Positions 52,309 through 63,729 of a DNA stretch of 64,000 nt are shown here, piece after piece. Numbering within the stretch: the first letter of the stretch is position 1; each line of letters opens with the position of its first letter. The position numbers and the translations under genes were made by a program. The notes beneath the pieces are model-generated. The model had not been told where the DNA came from. It worked only from the letters and a program-made list of their open reading frames with translations, and ran no database searches. The stretch comes from Zygnema circumcarinatum (taxonomy: Eukaryota > Streptophyta > Zygnematophyceae > Zygnematales > Zygnemataceae), in assembly GCA_037447605.1 (NCBI GenBank), contig CM074807.1, positions 1,388,254-1,452,253 of the forward strand, in the 5' to 3' direction.

Positions 52309-52928
52309 CTTCGGTAATTGAGGGGGGATGCCACCAACAATTATCTTCTTTGTCCGCGGCCCCCGAGTTGCTACAGCCATGCTTTTCTCTCGGCACAGAT
52401 TTCTTTGCCACCACCTGCAAGGACAGACAAGCAATTCAAACATTAATCATGCAGGTCATTCAATTCTAAAGTTTTGGCACAGCACACCATGCACAATTGC
52501 ACTTCGGCAATGACCAGATTGCAGAACTGGACCACTTCGGCGAAGTTCTTTCTGAAACAGTGACGAAGTAGCAGACTAACGACTTTTGACGATTCTTTGA
52601 CAACTTATTAGAAAGTGAAACCAAAAATAATCTCGGCCTCAATCCACTCAGAAAAAAGAGTCATGTATCAGGGTAAAGGCCGCATCCGACTTACAGTCCG
52701 GCCATCAATGACATGCTTGTCCTGGACAACCCGGTCGCATACAGCAGGATCAGAAAAGGTAACAAATCCAAATCCACGAGGATAACCAATAGCTCGGTCC
52801 TTCATGGTAACCGTATCCGTGATGGTGCCGTGAAAGACATAACCGTCAAAAACATAAACGAAATTAGGTTCAGAATTTGTCGAATCCAGCGGAACTCTAG
52901 TTGAAATCTGGCCATTGCCGAATTGCAA
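52309..52928 (-). pseudogene. RRM RNA-binding protein fragments (hnRNP-like), probably broken
   Basis: Minus-strand sequence up to about 52868 reads VYVFDGYVFHGTITDTVTMK and RGFGFVTFSDPAVCDRVVQD, ending KHVIDGRT before a GT donor (exon edge 52695). This is the second half of an RRM with an RNP1 motif. The next exon, 52414-52309, reads VVAKKSVPRE and then, after a one-base shift, REKSMAVATRG and TKKIIVGGIPPQ, the linker and the RNP2 motif of a second RRM, as in plant two-RRM hnRNPs. The first RRM lacks an upstream RNP2, the linker exon is frameshifted, and no second-RRM body was found. The fragment lies between and partly inside the inverted-duplication arms. Confidence 0.65.
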
Positions 52929-53010
52929 TTGTGCATGTTGTGCTGTGCCAAAACCTTAGAATTGGATGACCTGCATGGTTGACATTTGAATTTCCTATCT
53001 GTCCTTGCAG

Positions 53011-53116
53011 GTGGTGGCAAAGAAATCTGTACCGAGAGAGGGCATGGCTGTAGCAACTCGGGAGGCGCCGACGAAGAAGATATATGTTGGTGACATGCTG
53101 CCCTCAACTACCGAAG
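53011..53116 (+). pseudogene. Second copy of the RRM linker exon, opposite strand
   Basis: After a good acceptor at 53010 the plus strand reads VVAKKSVPREGMAVATREAP and TKKIYVGDMLPSTTEA, then TGA. It is the inverted-duplication partner of 52414-52309 and keeps the reading frame where that copy is frameshifted. No RRM body follows, so it is probably a remnant. Confidence 0.65.
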
Positions 53117-53212
53117 CTTGAGCAATGATGTGACTCGCAACGAGCCATGAGCGACAGCGCGCAAGCCAGCACCCGCGGCAGCCCGCTCCCGGGTGGACCG
53201 CCTCCCTCGCAG

Positions 53213-53254
<42 letters not shown>

Positions 53255-53519
53255 CAACAGCAAAGTAGCAGCAGCAGCGCCTTGCAGGGCAAACATATCC
53301 TTTGGCGCGGAAACGCGCGCGCTCGGCGTTCAATTTTCAATGTTCAATTTTTTTGCAGGCAGGCGACGCCGAACAGGGGCCTCTCCCTTCCAATGAAAAA
53401 ACGCCACGCGGCTATGGTCTTGTACGAAGTCGACACGTGTCGACAAAAGTGTTTTTGTTGACCAAACGACTCCTTTCAAGAGCGCGTGCTTTGACTACGA
53501 ACTGCTTGTCAAGCACCTT

Positions 53520-53612
53520 CCAATGACGACACGTCACGTGTACTGTGCGGCCAATGATGACACGCCATGTGTATCATACGGCCAATGGTGAAACGCCACG
53601 TGTTTCTCGTAT
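53520..53612 (+). repeat. Three tandem 31-bp repeats with CCAAT and CACGTG-like words
   Basis: Copies at 53520-53550, 53551-53581 and 53582-53612 each start CCAATG and contain ACACG(T/C)CA(C/T)GTGTA-like sequence. The first carries TCACGTGT, close to an ABRE/G-box. They lie upstream of the CDP-DAG synthase exons and have no match in the left duplication arm, so they may have been added after the duplication. Confidence 0.85.
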
Positions 53613-53649
53613 TCCTGTCGACGGAGAAGCTCGACTTTGAGGCTTGTCT

Positions 53650-54862
53650 TTCGTCTTCCAACAAAAACTTGAAATTGCGTATACAGCGTTGTAGTCATTC
53701 GTCAGCGGACGAGAAAGCAGACTTTCATGGTTGAATCACGTTTAGCCTTCAACAGATAAGGCGAGGGCCCTTCACCTGCGTGCGTGAATTTCAGGAGAAG
53801 GTGTTTGCTTAGATGCGGACAATGGGCTAGAGCAGCCAGGTACTACCCTTGAGGAGGAGTCTGGCCAGCGAAGTCTAGGTCAGCTGCGAAATTGATTAGT
53901 GTTTGGGACACTTATTGGGTTAGGAGGGGGGTGGGCTATTGTGGCGGGTGGCTGGGGTTTCACATCCATGATGGCGTTGATCATATTACTCGGAACTTGG
54001 GAGTATTTCGGCTTGGTAGAGGGCAAGGCTGTCCTTGCCAACGAAGCTTCTCCGCCGTTATTGGCTGTGCAGGCCTGCTGTGCGATGTCCTGCGGAATGC
54101 CACTAATGACAATGTAAGGTCTGCTCAATGACAACTTCATTTTTTCTGTATAGGTGGTTACGGCGGTCCAAGTGGAGGGCAATATGTTCAATTGGTTAGG
54201 AATTAGGCAGGAGAGTATGGGGAGGAAGGTTCCCTGGTCAATTGTTAATTTAAATGTGAGTTTTGGTCATGTCACTTTCTGAGAGAAGGCAGCTTTTCGT
54301 AAGGAGCTGTCCTTTCACAATTCAGTGGGGAGGTTTTGAGAAGGTCATGCTGCTGCTGTTTTGAGAATTTCAGTGTAAGGAGTTTCTCTGAATTATCCAA
54401 AGTCAGGCAGGCGCAATGCCGGGCAGTATAAGTTCTTCACTTCAACTTCAGGAGGAGGTCAAGCTTGTCAATTTGCAGGAAAGGAGTCGTAGTGACTGCC
54501 GCTGAAAGAAATGGCAATTGCCAGGAAATGACGGAGTGTCAACAGGGGGGCCGGGGGGCGGGACCAAAGGCTGGGGGATATACCTTTGCTAGCAAGATCA
54601 GAAGCGGGTTTTCTTGCTAGAAGTGAAAGATTTCAAGTGTGAAAATCTTTATAAAGGACAGTCTTTGTCTTTCCTAAGCTCTGCTCGATGTGATGTACCA
54701 TTCAGGTACTTTGGAGGAAGGATAGGATGGGCAGTTGCTTCTGCTTTAGTTCTGCTAGTGGCTGTGGTGCTACTACAGCCCACCAGATTGCGAAGAAGTC
54801 AAGGCACCAGCCTCCTATTTGGCCCCTTTTACTGCGGCTATCTTCCTGCATTCTGGATTAAG
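53650..54862 (+). CDS. CDS4/CDS5-like: Plastidial CDP-diacylglycerol synthase, N-terminal part only
   Basis: Two phase-matched exons, 53900-54113 and 54706-54862, encode the first half of a phosphatidate cytidylyltransferase of the plant plastid type: FGTLIGLGGGWAIVAGGWGF, LLGTWEYFGLVEGKAV, PPLLAVQACC, then MYFGGRIGWAVASALVLLVA and FGPFYCGYLPAFWIK. They give four hydrophobic segments. The enzyme makes CDP-diacylglycerol for plastid phosphatidylglycerol. Missing are the C-terminal half and its catalytic signature; after 54862 no further exon is found. Upstream, NKNLKLRIQRCSHSSADEK is leader-like but followed by stops, and an in-frame TGA (53892-53894) replaces a TGG of the left-arm copy unless removed as intron. 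The gene looks truncated, whether by rearrangement or misassembly. Confidence 0.8.
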
Positions 54863-54904
54863 GTAAGCCAAATCCCACAAAGGCTTACCTTAATCCAGAA
54901 TGCA
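54847..54904. repeat. Perfect palindrome, 23-bp arms with a 12-base spacer
   Basis: Arms 54847-54869 and 54882-54904 are exact reverse complements. The left arm is the end of the last CDP-DAG synthase exon (coding AFWIK) plus its splice donor GTAAGCC. Beyond the right arm, the synthase sequence ends and RCC1-type sequence on the other strand begins. Confidence 0.95.
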
Positions 54905-55065
54905 ACCATCATCGCTTTGCGATCTAGCCTTGGTACTTTGTACGTTCGGACAAGAATCAATCTCAACTGAACATTAACATCCGACGAAGTGCCTGTACTG
55001 CTTATACTGTTTTCCTGATTAAGGACCGATCCAGTTCAGTAAAATGAGAATATAGTCATCTTTAC

Positions 55066-55632
55066 CAGTGAGAGCTGCAGTGTACTTCCATCCACAAACC
55101 ACCTGCATCAAGCAAACATTCGAACAGGAGATGTGATCCAGCTTTCAGATCGGTTTACTTTTGCCCAAAACCTCATAGTTCTAGTTTCGATAGCACTTTT
55201 CTTGCTTGTTAATTGAGAATGTCGATGTGCAGCCCCCTACCTGGACAACGGTGTGCTCTGCCAGTTCTCCGTTCACCTGAACGGGTTCTCGGGCATAGTT
55301 TGGATGGCCCCTTCTGCAAACCATGGCAACCAAAAGGGAAAAAAAAAAAATCTAAGAAGCCAACCCCGAGGTTCACACCGTCCACATATTCAAAGCACGT
55401 AGAGAGATGAAGATGCAAGTTATGGATTAAGAAGAATACTGAAAACCCTTGAAAAACTTGAAGTCAAGAAGCTCCAATCCGCCTCAAACAGAGGAGCTTC
55501 TCGCCCATTCCCAGCTTCGCTGTGACTCCCTCGGCGAGAAGAAGGTGCTTCTGAGAAGCCGCCATAGAGAAAGGGGCTCCTCTGTGCTCGAGAGTACCGT
55601 CGTGACCGCAGGAGCCTGCCCAGCAGCGCCAT
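55066..55632 (-). CDS. RCC1-repeat protein, N-terminal part only, probably organellar
   Basis: A minus-strand ATG at 55632 opens MALLGRLLRSRRYSRAQRSP, an Arg-rich leader like a mitochondrial presequence. Two phase-matched exons follow: 55313-55241 (RGHPNYAREPVQVNGELAEH, then TVVQ) and 55102-55066 (VVCGWKYTAALTG, with a GT donor). Together they give the RCC1 pattern P-V-x-V...VxCGWxxTxAL. The donor of exon 1 is unresolved. Further exons should lie toward lower coordinates but none is found, and the sequence meets the palindrome at 54904. RCC1-repeat propellers in plant organelles help RNA splicing and editing (for example RUG3). The gene is truncated here. Confidence 0.6.
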
Positions 55633-55855
55633 ACGAGAACCACAACCCTAAAACCATGGCCGCCTATTAAGAACCCTGACAAGGCGCGAGCATGCCGCTG
55701 CCTACAAGTGTGCCCATTGTCGGCAGTGAAGCGCAGCTCGAAGGAAGCTCTTGCTGCGAGAAAGCATTTCCACGCTTCGCTTTCTGCCCCGCCCTGTGAA
55801 GGCGAGGAGGAGAGCCTCCTGGTGCGGACTAGGATAGGGGTGCTGACTGTTGCCC

Positions 55856-56599
55856 ATGGCTGCCGTGCTCCAGCAGCGCCCAGCCATGGCGCTGATGGAA
55901 AGCCATAGCCTTCTGGCCCTCCGAGCACCTCCGCCCGGTTTTACTGCAGGCAGCTCGCCTGCAGTCCGCTGCTTTCTCCGCAGCTCTTTTTCAGGCAGCA
56001 GCCTGGGCTCAAGCTGCTTGTCCACGTTCCAGAGCTTATCTTTCCTTGATAGACACTCACAATATTTGAAGAAGGAAAATAGCTTTGTTTGTAAGTCTTC
56101 ACTTGTGGAAACAACAGGGGAAACTGCAGTGAGTAGCGCAGTGCCTGATATTGGCTTGCCGTAGAATGAGTTTGCATGCTTTGTCTCAGGAGAGTGGGAC
56201 GGCTATGGCTCAGACTTTGATCGCACAGGCAGTGCGCAGGAGCTTCCAGACTCTGTGGTGCCTCAGGCTATGAAGGATTGGGGTGTAGAGATTAGGGCTT
56301 GGCAGTCACAGGCACCAACATTGGCTCGTCCTGATCTGAAACTTTATTCCAAAACAATACGTCTGCTTCCAACAGTCGGATGCGAAGCTGACGCAGCCAC
56401 ACAATACAGTGTGGAAGAGAAGGAGAGTGGAGGTCGTGTTTTTGAAGGGGGGGAATGCTCTGCAATAGATCAGTCAGGCATAGACTCTGCAGCTGCACGT
56501 GCAGGTGTTTTGGCTTTCCATAGGGAAGGATCATATACGGTGGCACGGCGAGGAAGTGGAAGGAAATTCCCCCTTTTGGCGTTAGTCGTTCACTCGTGA
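55856..56599 (+). CDS. Unidentified plant protein with a plastid-type leader
   Basis: The ATG at 55856 opens an Ala/Ser/Arg-rich leader (MAAVLQQRPAMALMESHSLL and on), fitting a plastid transit peptide. A GTGAGT donor follows at about 56129. A second exon starts near 56190 after a CTCAG acceptor and reads EWDGYGSDFDRTGSAQELPD, VVPQAMKDWGVEIRAWQSQA, then IRLLPTVGCEADAATQYSVE, to a stop at 56597-56599. The exact joint is unresolved. The EWDGYG and LLPTVGCEADAAT segments look like a conserved plant protein, but I cannot name the family. More exons may follow before the coatomer gene, as the same frame reopens after the stop and continues to about 56881. It is divergent from the RCC1-repeat gene. 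Confidence 0.5.
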
Positions 56600-57008
56600 T
56601 CGTCAGAGAGAAGGAGAAATGTCTCCCTCCCGCCAGAGAGAGTGGACCCCATCGTGCATATGCTGCCAGTTAACGACATCGTAAATCGGGTCCGGCACAT
56701 AAATGTAGTTCAAGAACGGTCTCGGCGTTCCATGTTTGAACGCCTCCACGAGACATGGACCTCGATCATTTTCTGGATTGTTACGCGGAACGGAACGACG
56801 GCACAGATCGGCTACACCCACCCCCTCACCTCCGTCAGGGCGGGAACAGCTGGGAAGGCCATCTGTCTCCTGCTCGGGTGAGGCGGAGGCGCTGCAAGAG
56901 GGGAAGGGAGAGGGAGAAGGGAGGTGGAAGTATTGTCTTAGGTCTGCTGACCCACGCATTATTCCCGAGGAAGTTCCCAAAGTTCAGAGAGGCATTGATT
57001 GAAGCGGG
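56600..57008. promoter_or_regulatory. Upstream region of the coatomer gamma gene
   Basis: About 400 bp before the COPG ATG. Open frames occur on both strands, but none was tied to a family. A purine-rich GGGAGAGGGAGAAGGGAGG stretch lies at about 56904-56924. Confidence 0.35.
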
Positions 57009-60000
57009 ATGGCGCTGGTGCAGCCGGGGAACAAGAAGGATGAAGACCGGGATGACGAAAGTAAGCATCATGCCTGTTTCGCAAGTCGGGTACACAAAGT
57101 CAAGGCTTTTGCGTTTGCGAAGGAAATGGGTGTATCCATTATTTTGAGGAATATGGGACATTCTGCATCTACAAGATGGGTCTCAGTCGACAGCTGCTGT
57201 TGTTGTTTGAAAGGAAAACTGGCAGTGAGGAGGGATCAAGCAGTATGGCCTGAACTGGTGTAATAATATTTTTCGGCTGCTTAGATTCAAAGTGCAGCGT
57301 GGCCTTAAACGCCAAGAGAAGATAAACTGCAGATTGGGTAGTTTTTCTAGGATAAGAAATTTTACATTGTCTACTCATTAATCTAGCATGATGGAACCTC
57401 AAACTCATGAAGGATCAGCATAAAGGCGCGAAATGGTCACCTCTGAAATGCTGCATTAGACTGATGGTATGTTATTGTTATCTGCGTGTATACCTTGTTC
57501 GAATCAGCCGAGTATTCTCCCTTCTATGGGATCGAGAAAGGAGCCGTTTTACAGGAAGCCAGAGTCTTCAATGATCCACAACTTGATGCTCGGCGCTGCG
57601 CCCAGGTACAACTCCATCTTTAGGTTTGAACCGGCCGTGATAATTTTTTGTTTTTGTTTTTGTCTTGTTTATTTCTCGTTTCCTGCACGGCGGAGCACTC
57701 CAAAAAGTGTATGAAACTCCTTGGTATTGACATCTCTGAGTTTGTATGGCGTAGTCTTCCTGCATTGTGTATGATGCTGCTTTCAAACATGTCATTTGGT
57801 GTTCCTGCAGGTCATCACAAAGCTTCTTTACCTTCTCAATCAAGGGGAAACTTTCACTAAGGTACGGCGTTCTGCATCGAAATCGTTCTATTTGCCACTG
57901 GCAGGCCGCAGTCTTCTGACTATGCAACGTGGATTTCAATGCCTCATTTCAAGTGATTCTTTGTGGCCTTGCAGACAGAGGCTACTGAAGTCTTCTTCTC
58001 TGTCACAAAACTATTTCAGTCCAATGATATAGGTCTCCGGCGCTTCTTGTACCTCATGATCAAGGAGATTTCTCCGTCTGCTGACGAGGTATGGTGTTCA
58101 CATTTCATCACATTCACCTTCTCCAATTGTTTTTTCACTGTTGGCATCTGTTCTGCCCTCCTTCTGGATAACCACCAGTTAGCTCAGATTCTGCGGATTT
58201 GCTCTTGATCCATATTCTTTCAACGTTATACATCCATCAGTGGCTCTAAATCTTAGTTTTGGTCAAGATCTGTTCTGTCAATTCTTTCGTGACAGGTCAT
58301 TATAGTCACCAGCTCCTTGATGAAGGATATGAACAGCAAAATTGATCTTTATCGAGCCAACGCCATTCGAGTACTCTGTCGCATTACTGATGGCGGCCTT
58401 TTGGGACAAATAGAACGTTACCTCAAGCAGGCCATTGTGGACAAGAACCCAGTGGTCTCCAGTGCGGCACTTGTCAGTGGCGTACATCTCCTTCAGGTAT
58501 GGCATGAACCTCGTTATTTAAAGCATGTGGCCTACAATTTGCGAGTTGACTTAAGATTCATCATGTTTGCCACCGCAGGGAAGGCTTGACTGGGGACAGC
58601 GTGATCTTCATTCTTCATCATAAAAAAATGTTAATGATAGTGGAGTTTAACCTAATATCAATATTCAGCAATTCGTACATCTTAGTTTGTCATGAACGCA
58701 ATGACCATTGGGATCCAATTTCTACTGCACGACGTAGGCGCGTAGATGTTGTGATCTTGCTTAAGCTGATATTCATCACTACTTGCAATATATTTGGCAA
58801 AATACTTCAAAAGTTATGCAACCTAGTAGTCTGACACATACCCCTCCTTTGCTGGAGGTTTTCCAACTTTCTGCACTCCTGCAGCATGGTTTTTTTCAGC
58901 CATTTTCTATTAATTGCCGCTGATCTGTGTTTCAAACTACCTGTACTTGTCCAGAATGACTTCAATAGAGCATGTGACTCCCAATTTTAGGGTTGCTAGT
59001 ATAAGCAGATCATTTGAAGCCTTCTGTCCTGGTGAGGTCAGGAATAATTTTCAGCTATTTACTCGTAAGACAGCTTTGTATGGTAAGTTCTTTGTCAAAG
59101 TATCATGTCTGATTTTTGTTATGTTGCTGCTCGCCTGCAACAGACAAATCCAGAAATTGTGAAGCGGTGGAGTAATGAAGTTCAGGAGGCTGTGCAGACT
59201 AAAGCACCCCTTGTGCAATTCCACGCCTTAGCGCTGCTGCATCAGGTACTCGTGGTGTTGTTTTCAAATGCGCCCTGTAGCCTGATTATATTCCTGACTA
59301 CGCAGCTCCTTTCACTGCTTGCAATGCTTAAACCTGAATCAGTTGTCTCAGCATCTTGGATGACATAATGGAATCGAAAAGCAAGTTAATCAGCAATCGA
59401 TGTTGCGTTGCTTAGTATAACTGTTTCCTGGAGTGAAATTATGCAGATCCGCCAAAATGACCGTCAGGCTATCAGCAAACTGGTGACTACTTTAACGCGC
59501 GGGACTGTTCGGTCCCCTTTGGCACAATGCCTGTTGATTCGCTATACCAGTCAGGTACTCACTAAGCGTCAGATTTCCTGATATGGCTCATCTCGGAAGT
59601 TTACAAGGTTTGAGATGGAGTGTTTACAGTCTTTCACACTGCTTAATGAATGTCATGATCCCTTTAAATGTGAAGGTTTTCAGCATCATGCCTGACTTAT
59701 GCTCTATGTTTGCAAGGTCTAGTCCGATATAGCAGCTCCCGTTTGGAGACTGACAGAGGGTTGGTTGTCTGCAGGTTATGGCGGAATCAGGTGTGAACAG
59801 TATGGGGGGTGATCGGCCCTTCTATGAATACCTGGAAGGCTGTTTGAGACAAAAGGCAGAAATGGTCATTCTTGAAGCAGCAAGGGCCATTACAGATTTG
59901 ACTGGCGTGACAGGACGGGAGCTGACACCGGCTATAACCGTCCTGCAGCTCTTCCTTAGCTCTTCTAAACCAGTCCTGCGGTTTGCTGCTGTTCGCACGT

Positions 60001-63000
60001 TGAACAAAGTAAGTTTGCAACTCACGGCCACCCCTCTCCATGCATCAAATTCCGTGCGACTGCGCAGCTGCTGTTCGTTGGGGCACCTTGAGGTTTACAT
60101 TCTTTGTTTACCCCATTTCCATTTTTGTTTGCAGGTGGCAATGACCCATCCCCTTGCTGTGACGAACTGCAACATAGATATGGAGACGCTTATCTCTGAT
60201 CAGAATCGGAGCATTGCTACCTTGGCCATTACCACACTCTTGAAGACAGGCAACGAATCAAGTGTCGACAGGCTGATGAAGCAGATCACGAACTTCATGT
60301 CAGACATTGCAGACGAGTTCAAGATTGTTGTAGTGGAGGCCATTCGCTCCCTTTGTCTGAAATTCCCCCAAAAATACCGAACTTTGTACGTATTCCTTTT
60401 CCTGTTCTAGCGTATGTCTATCCTGCACGCTGCATCCCTTTACTTTTGGCTGACGTACTAATGAACGAGTCTGAACCATATCAGTCTTTAATTCTGCATG
60501 TTTGCAGGATGAATTTCCTAAGCAACATTTTGCGAGAAGAAGGTGGCTTTGACTACAAAAAAGCGATCGTTGATTCCATTTTGATTTTGATCCGTGAAAT
60601 TCCGGATGCCAAGGAGAGTGGCCTGTCTCATCTCTGCGAGTTCATTGAAGACTGTGAATTCACCTATCTTTCAACACAGGTTTGTTATTCCTGACTCTAA
60701 CCCTGATCTAGTCATCCCAAATCAGTCTACAACACAGTTGCCACTTCATGCACCATAGAAACTCCAACATGGCCTCATGTTGTCTCCCTGGCCATACCTA
60801 GCGGTGGGTCATGCTGCATGCAGAGGCAAGCATGAACGAGCTTTTTTTTGGATGCATTGCAGATTTTGCACTTGCTCGGTAAAGAGGGACCCAAGACTAC
60901 TGATCCCAGTAGATACATCCGCTATATTTACAACCGTGTCATTCTGGAAAATGCGACCGTAAGGGCTTGCGCAGTCACAACACTTGCAAATTTTGGAGCA
61001 GCGGTCGACTCTCTGAGGGTATGCCTATCGAAAACTATCGTCGTCCCTTTCTCGGGCTTTGCATGTGCCTGTTTATGTGGTTGGAACAGTGTGTTTTCTT
61101 AGATTGAATGGAATTTGACCTCCCTTCCCATGTGTTATTCGTATTGTTGATGTCACTGCAGCCACGTGTCATAGTCCTCTTGCGGCGGTGTCTATATGAC
61201 AACGATGATGAGGTGAGTTTCACGAATTGACTTCACATTTGAGTACTTTCTGCCGAGTGGAGCCGGACAGCCGCAGACACCAGTAAATTGCCTAGTTTTT
61301 ACATCCCCTGTAGATGTTGTAAGGCTGAAAATCAAAATCTATACTCGTCACTTTCATTCCCGACATCAAGAATGCTAATTACATTTGGAGTATGGCTTAC
61401 TCCTTGATGGGGTTTGACTTTCTTGATTTTGTTTATTATGTCTCCCCTTGATCTTGTTGACCAGTATTTGTTTGGCGTGCGTGCAGGTTCGAGATCGTGC
61501 CACTTTGTACCTTAATGTCTTGGGAGGTGACGGAGAGGAATCCGTAGCTACGGATGGTGCAAAGAACTTTATGTTGGAAGAAATGGACGTGCCTATTGCC
61601 AACTTGGAACACAGCTTGCGGATCTATGTGAGTAGTTACAGATTATGATTCGGATCAGTCGAACTAACTCTTTGTTACACCAGAGAATGCACTATTTTTT
61701 CCTTTGCTTTATCTTACTTTGGAGCGAGACATGTAGTGCCATCTCATTTACTTTCATTTCGACCATTTTTCCATGATCAGGTGGCAAGCGAGCAATCGTT
61801 TGATATCGCGGCAGTGCCCCGAGAAACGAAGGGGCTCCCACTTGCTGATCGGAAGCCGAAAAAGAAGGAAGCAGCTGCTAAGGCGACTGCCAATGGGTTG
61901 CCCATAGGGGCTGCAGCAGTGGACGCTTACGAGAAGTCCTTGAATGCAATTCCCCAATTCAGCTCCTTCGGCAAACTCTTTAAGGTAGTGATGAACACCT
62001 ACTTCCATGTAGGACATTTAAGTTTCAGGCGCTTCTTCTTCTGTTGGGGTCTTTACAAATATTTCGGCTGACAATGATATTGAGTCTTTGCTCGTGCAGT
62101 CATCTACGCCTACTGAGCTGACCGAAGCTGAGACAGAATATTCTGTGATTGTCATAAAGCACGTTTACCCGGAACACCTTGTCCTTCAATTCAACTGCTC
62201 GAACACTATTGCAGAGCAAGTGCTTGAAAATGTAAGTACTCTGCAGAGGTGGTTACTTGACCCGCCTCTTGCAAAGGTCGTGATTTTTGTCAAGCGCTTA
62301 CACCGCTTGACATGCGGTCTTCACAGGCTGTTCGTAGTTCCAAATGTTTTGTTCTCTGCAAATTGTGGACTTTAAGACAACCTTACACTAGGAGTATATT
62401 CCGGTTCGTTGCAGGTGAGCGTGGTTGTGGACTTAACGGAGGCAGAGGAGTTCGCGGAAGTGGCAACGATACCATTGAAGCAACTATCATATGGCGAGAC
62501 AGGAAAAACTTATGTTGCGTTTGCTACACAGGCTGAGGGCACGCTTGCCTTGGGGAAGTTTAGCTGCATGCTCAAATTCCGCGTTAAGGAGGTCGGTGAA
62601 GAGTAACCCACATTGAAACCAAGCACATGTCCTGCGTGTTTTGTTCTTTTTTCTTGATTTAGGTGTGGCAATAGCCAACATTCACTGACAAGGTTGCGTG
62701 CTGGCAATTTATTTGCATTGGGGCGGTCATCTTAGGATTATGACCCATCTTCACTTTGTTATCTTTTATCACAGGTGGATCCCACCACTGGGGAGGCAGA
62801 GGAGGATGGATATGAAGATGAGTACCAGTTGGAAGATCTGGAGGTATGACAGAGAGAGATGCTAAATAGGATAGATTGTGCCATTTCTCTGTGGACCTGC
62901 TGGCAGTTCAACATCACTTGGAATTCAGCTCGCTCCTCCTTTCATACAATAGTGACAGGAGCCTGTAATAAAGTGCAGCTAATGTTTAACTGCTAAGGAA

Positions 63001-63729
63001 TTCTCAGTGATAATACTCTCCAGCACTCAGGGTGAAGTGTTAGCTCATGAATGCAGGTGGTTGCGGCTGACTACATTTCCAAGACAGCAGTTCCCAACTT
63101 CCGAAACGCATGGGAGTCATTGGATGCTTCTTTGGAGCGTGTGGACGAGTACGGATTGGGAGTTCGAGAGGGTCTACAAGAGGCTGTGGAAGCTGTCATT
63201 GGAATTTTGGGCATGCAGGCCTGCGAGGTAATAATCCCTCCACCCATATCTATGTACATGTTCTAGCTTGTTTTGGGGAGAAATTCTAGGCATGTACACG
63301 GCTTGCTTAGTTTGCAGGAGACTGCGAGCGAGGAGAGAGAGAGAAGGTCCTGGTACCCTGCAACATGCAGGTCGCAAAGTGCAATCGAGTTCTCCTCTTT
63401 GTCGTGCCTGTATCGTTTGTAGCTTCTCTCATCCGAATGTTCTTATTGAATTGCCAAGTCAGCTGCAATGTTGAGGAAGCTTCTCTTCAATGAATCAGAG
63501 CCTGTCTCCTAAAGTGCTCCCGGTACTTCCGCAGGGAACGGAGCTTGTGGCTGGCAATGCCCGATCTCACCAGTGCTTGCTGGCCGGCCTCTTCACTGGC
63601 AATGTACAAATTCTGGTGAGACTCTCCTTTGGAATTGACAGTCAAAAGCAGGTCGCCATGAAGCTGGCAGTTCGATCAGATGACCAAGCGGTGAGCGACC
63701 TCATACATGAAATCATTGCCAATGCTTAA
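57009..63729 (+). CDS. COPG: Coatomer subunit gamma (COPI gamma-COP)
   Basis: Nineteen phase-matched exons: 57009-57060, 57508-57605, 57811-57861, 57975-58088, 58296-58496, 59144-59245, 59447-59554, 59775-60008, 60135-60385, 60508-60679, 60863-61018, 61162-61212, 61487-61627, 61781-61984, 62100-62231, 62415-62591, 62775-62843, 63057-63227 and 63535-63729. The product is 892 aa, the normal family length, with no break. The start is the ATG at 57009 ([17 protein letters not shown]). Adaptin-like helical repeats: [121 protein letters not shown] charged Lys/Ala linker (about 61850) leads to the appendage ([48 protein letters not shown]). Gamma-COP is part of the COPI coat for Golgi-to-ER transport and binds cargo tails and ARF-GAP. 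Confidence 0.97.

Larger units (their letters stand above)
51575..53935. repeat. Large inverted duplication, arms about 51575-52435 and 53005-53935
   Basis: The left arm read on the minus strand matches the right arm read on the plus strand. Matching blocks, in order away from the centre: the RRM linker exon (52414-52309 and 53011-53116); the Gln-repeat block with the shared peptide LPGGPPPSQ (about 52040-51895 and 53140-53270); and the CDP-DAG synthase N-terminal block with shared CSHSSADEKADF and FGTL(I/V)GLG (about 51760-51575 and 53665-53935). The left arm has about 240 extra bases after the RRM piece. The right arm has about 350 extra bases between the Gln block and the synthase block. 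The arms are diverged, so the event is not recent. Confidence 0.85.

Noticed and set aside
53104-53340. A cysteine- or leucine-rich protein on the minus strand
   Set aside because: It is the antisense reading of the CAG (Gln) repeat.
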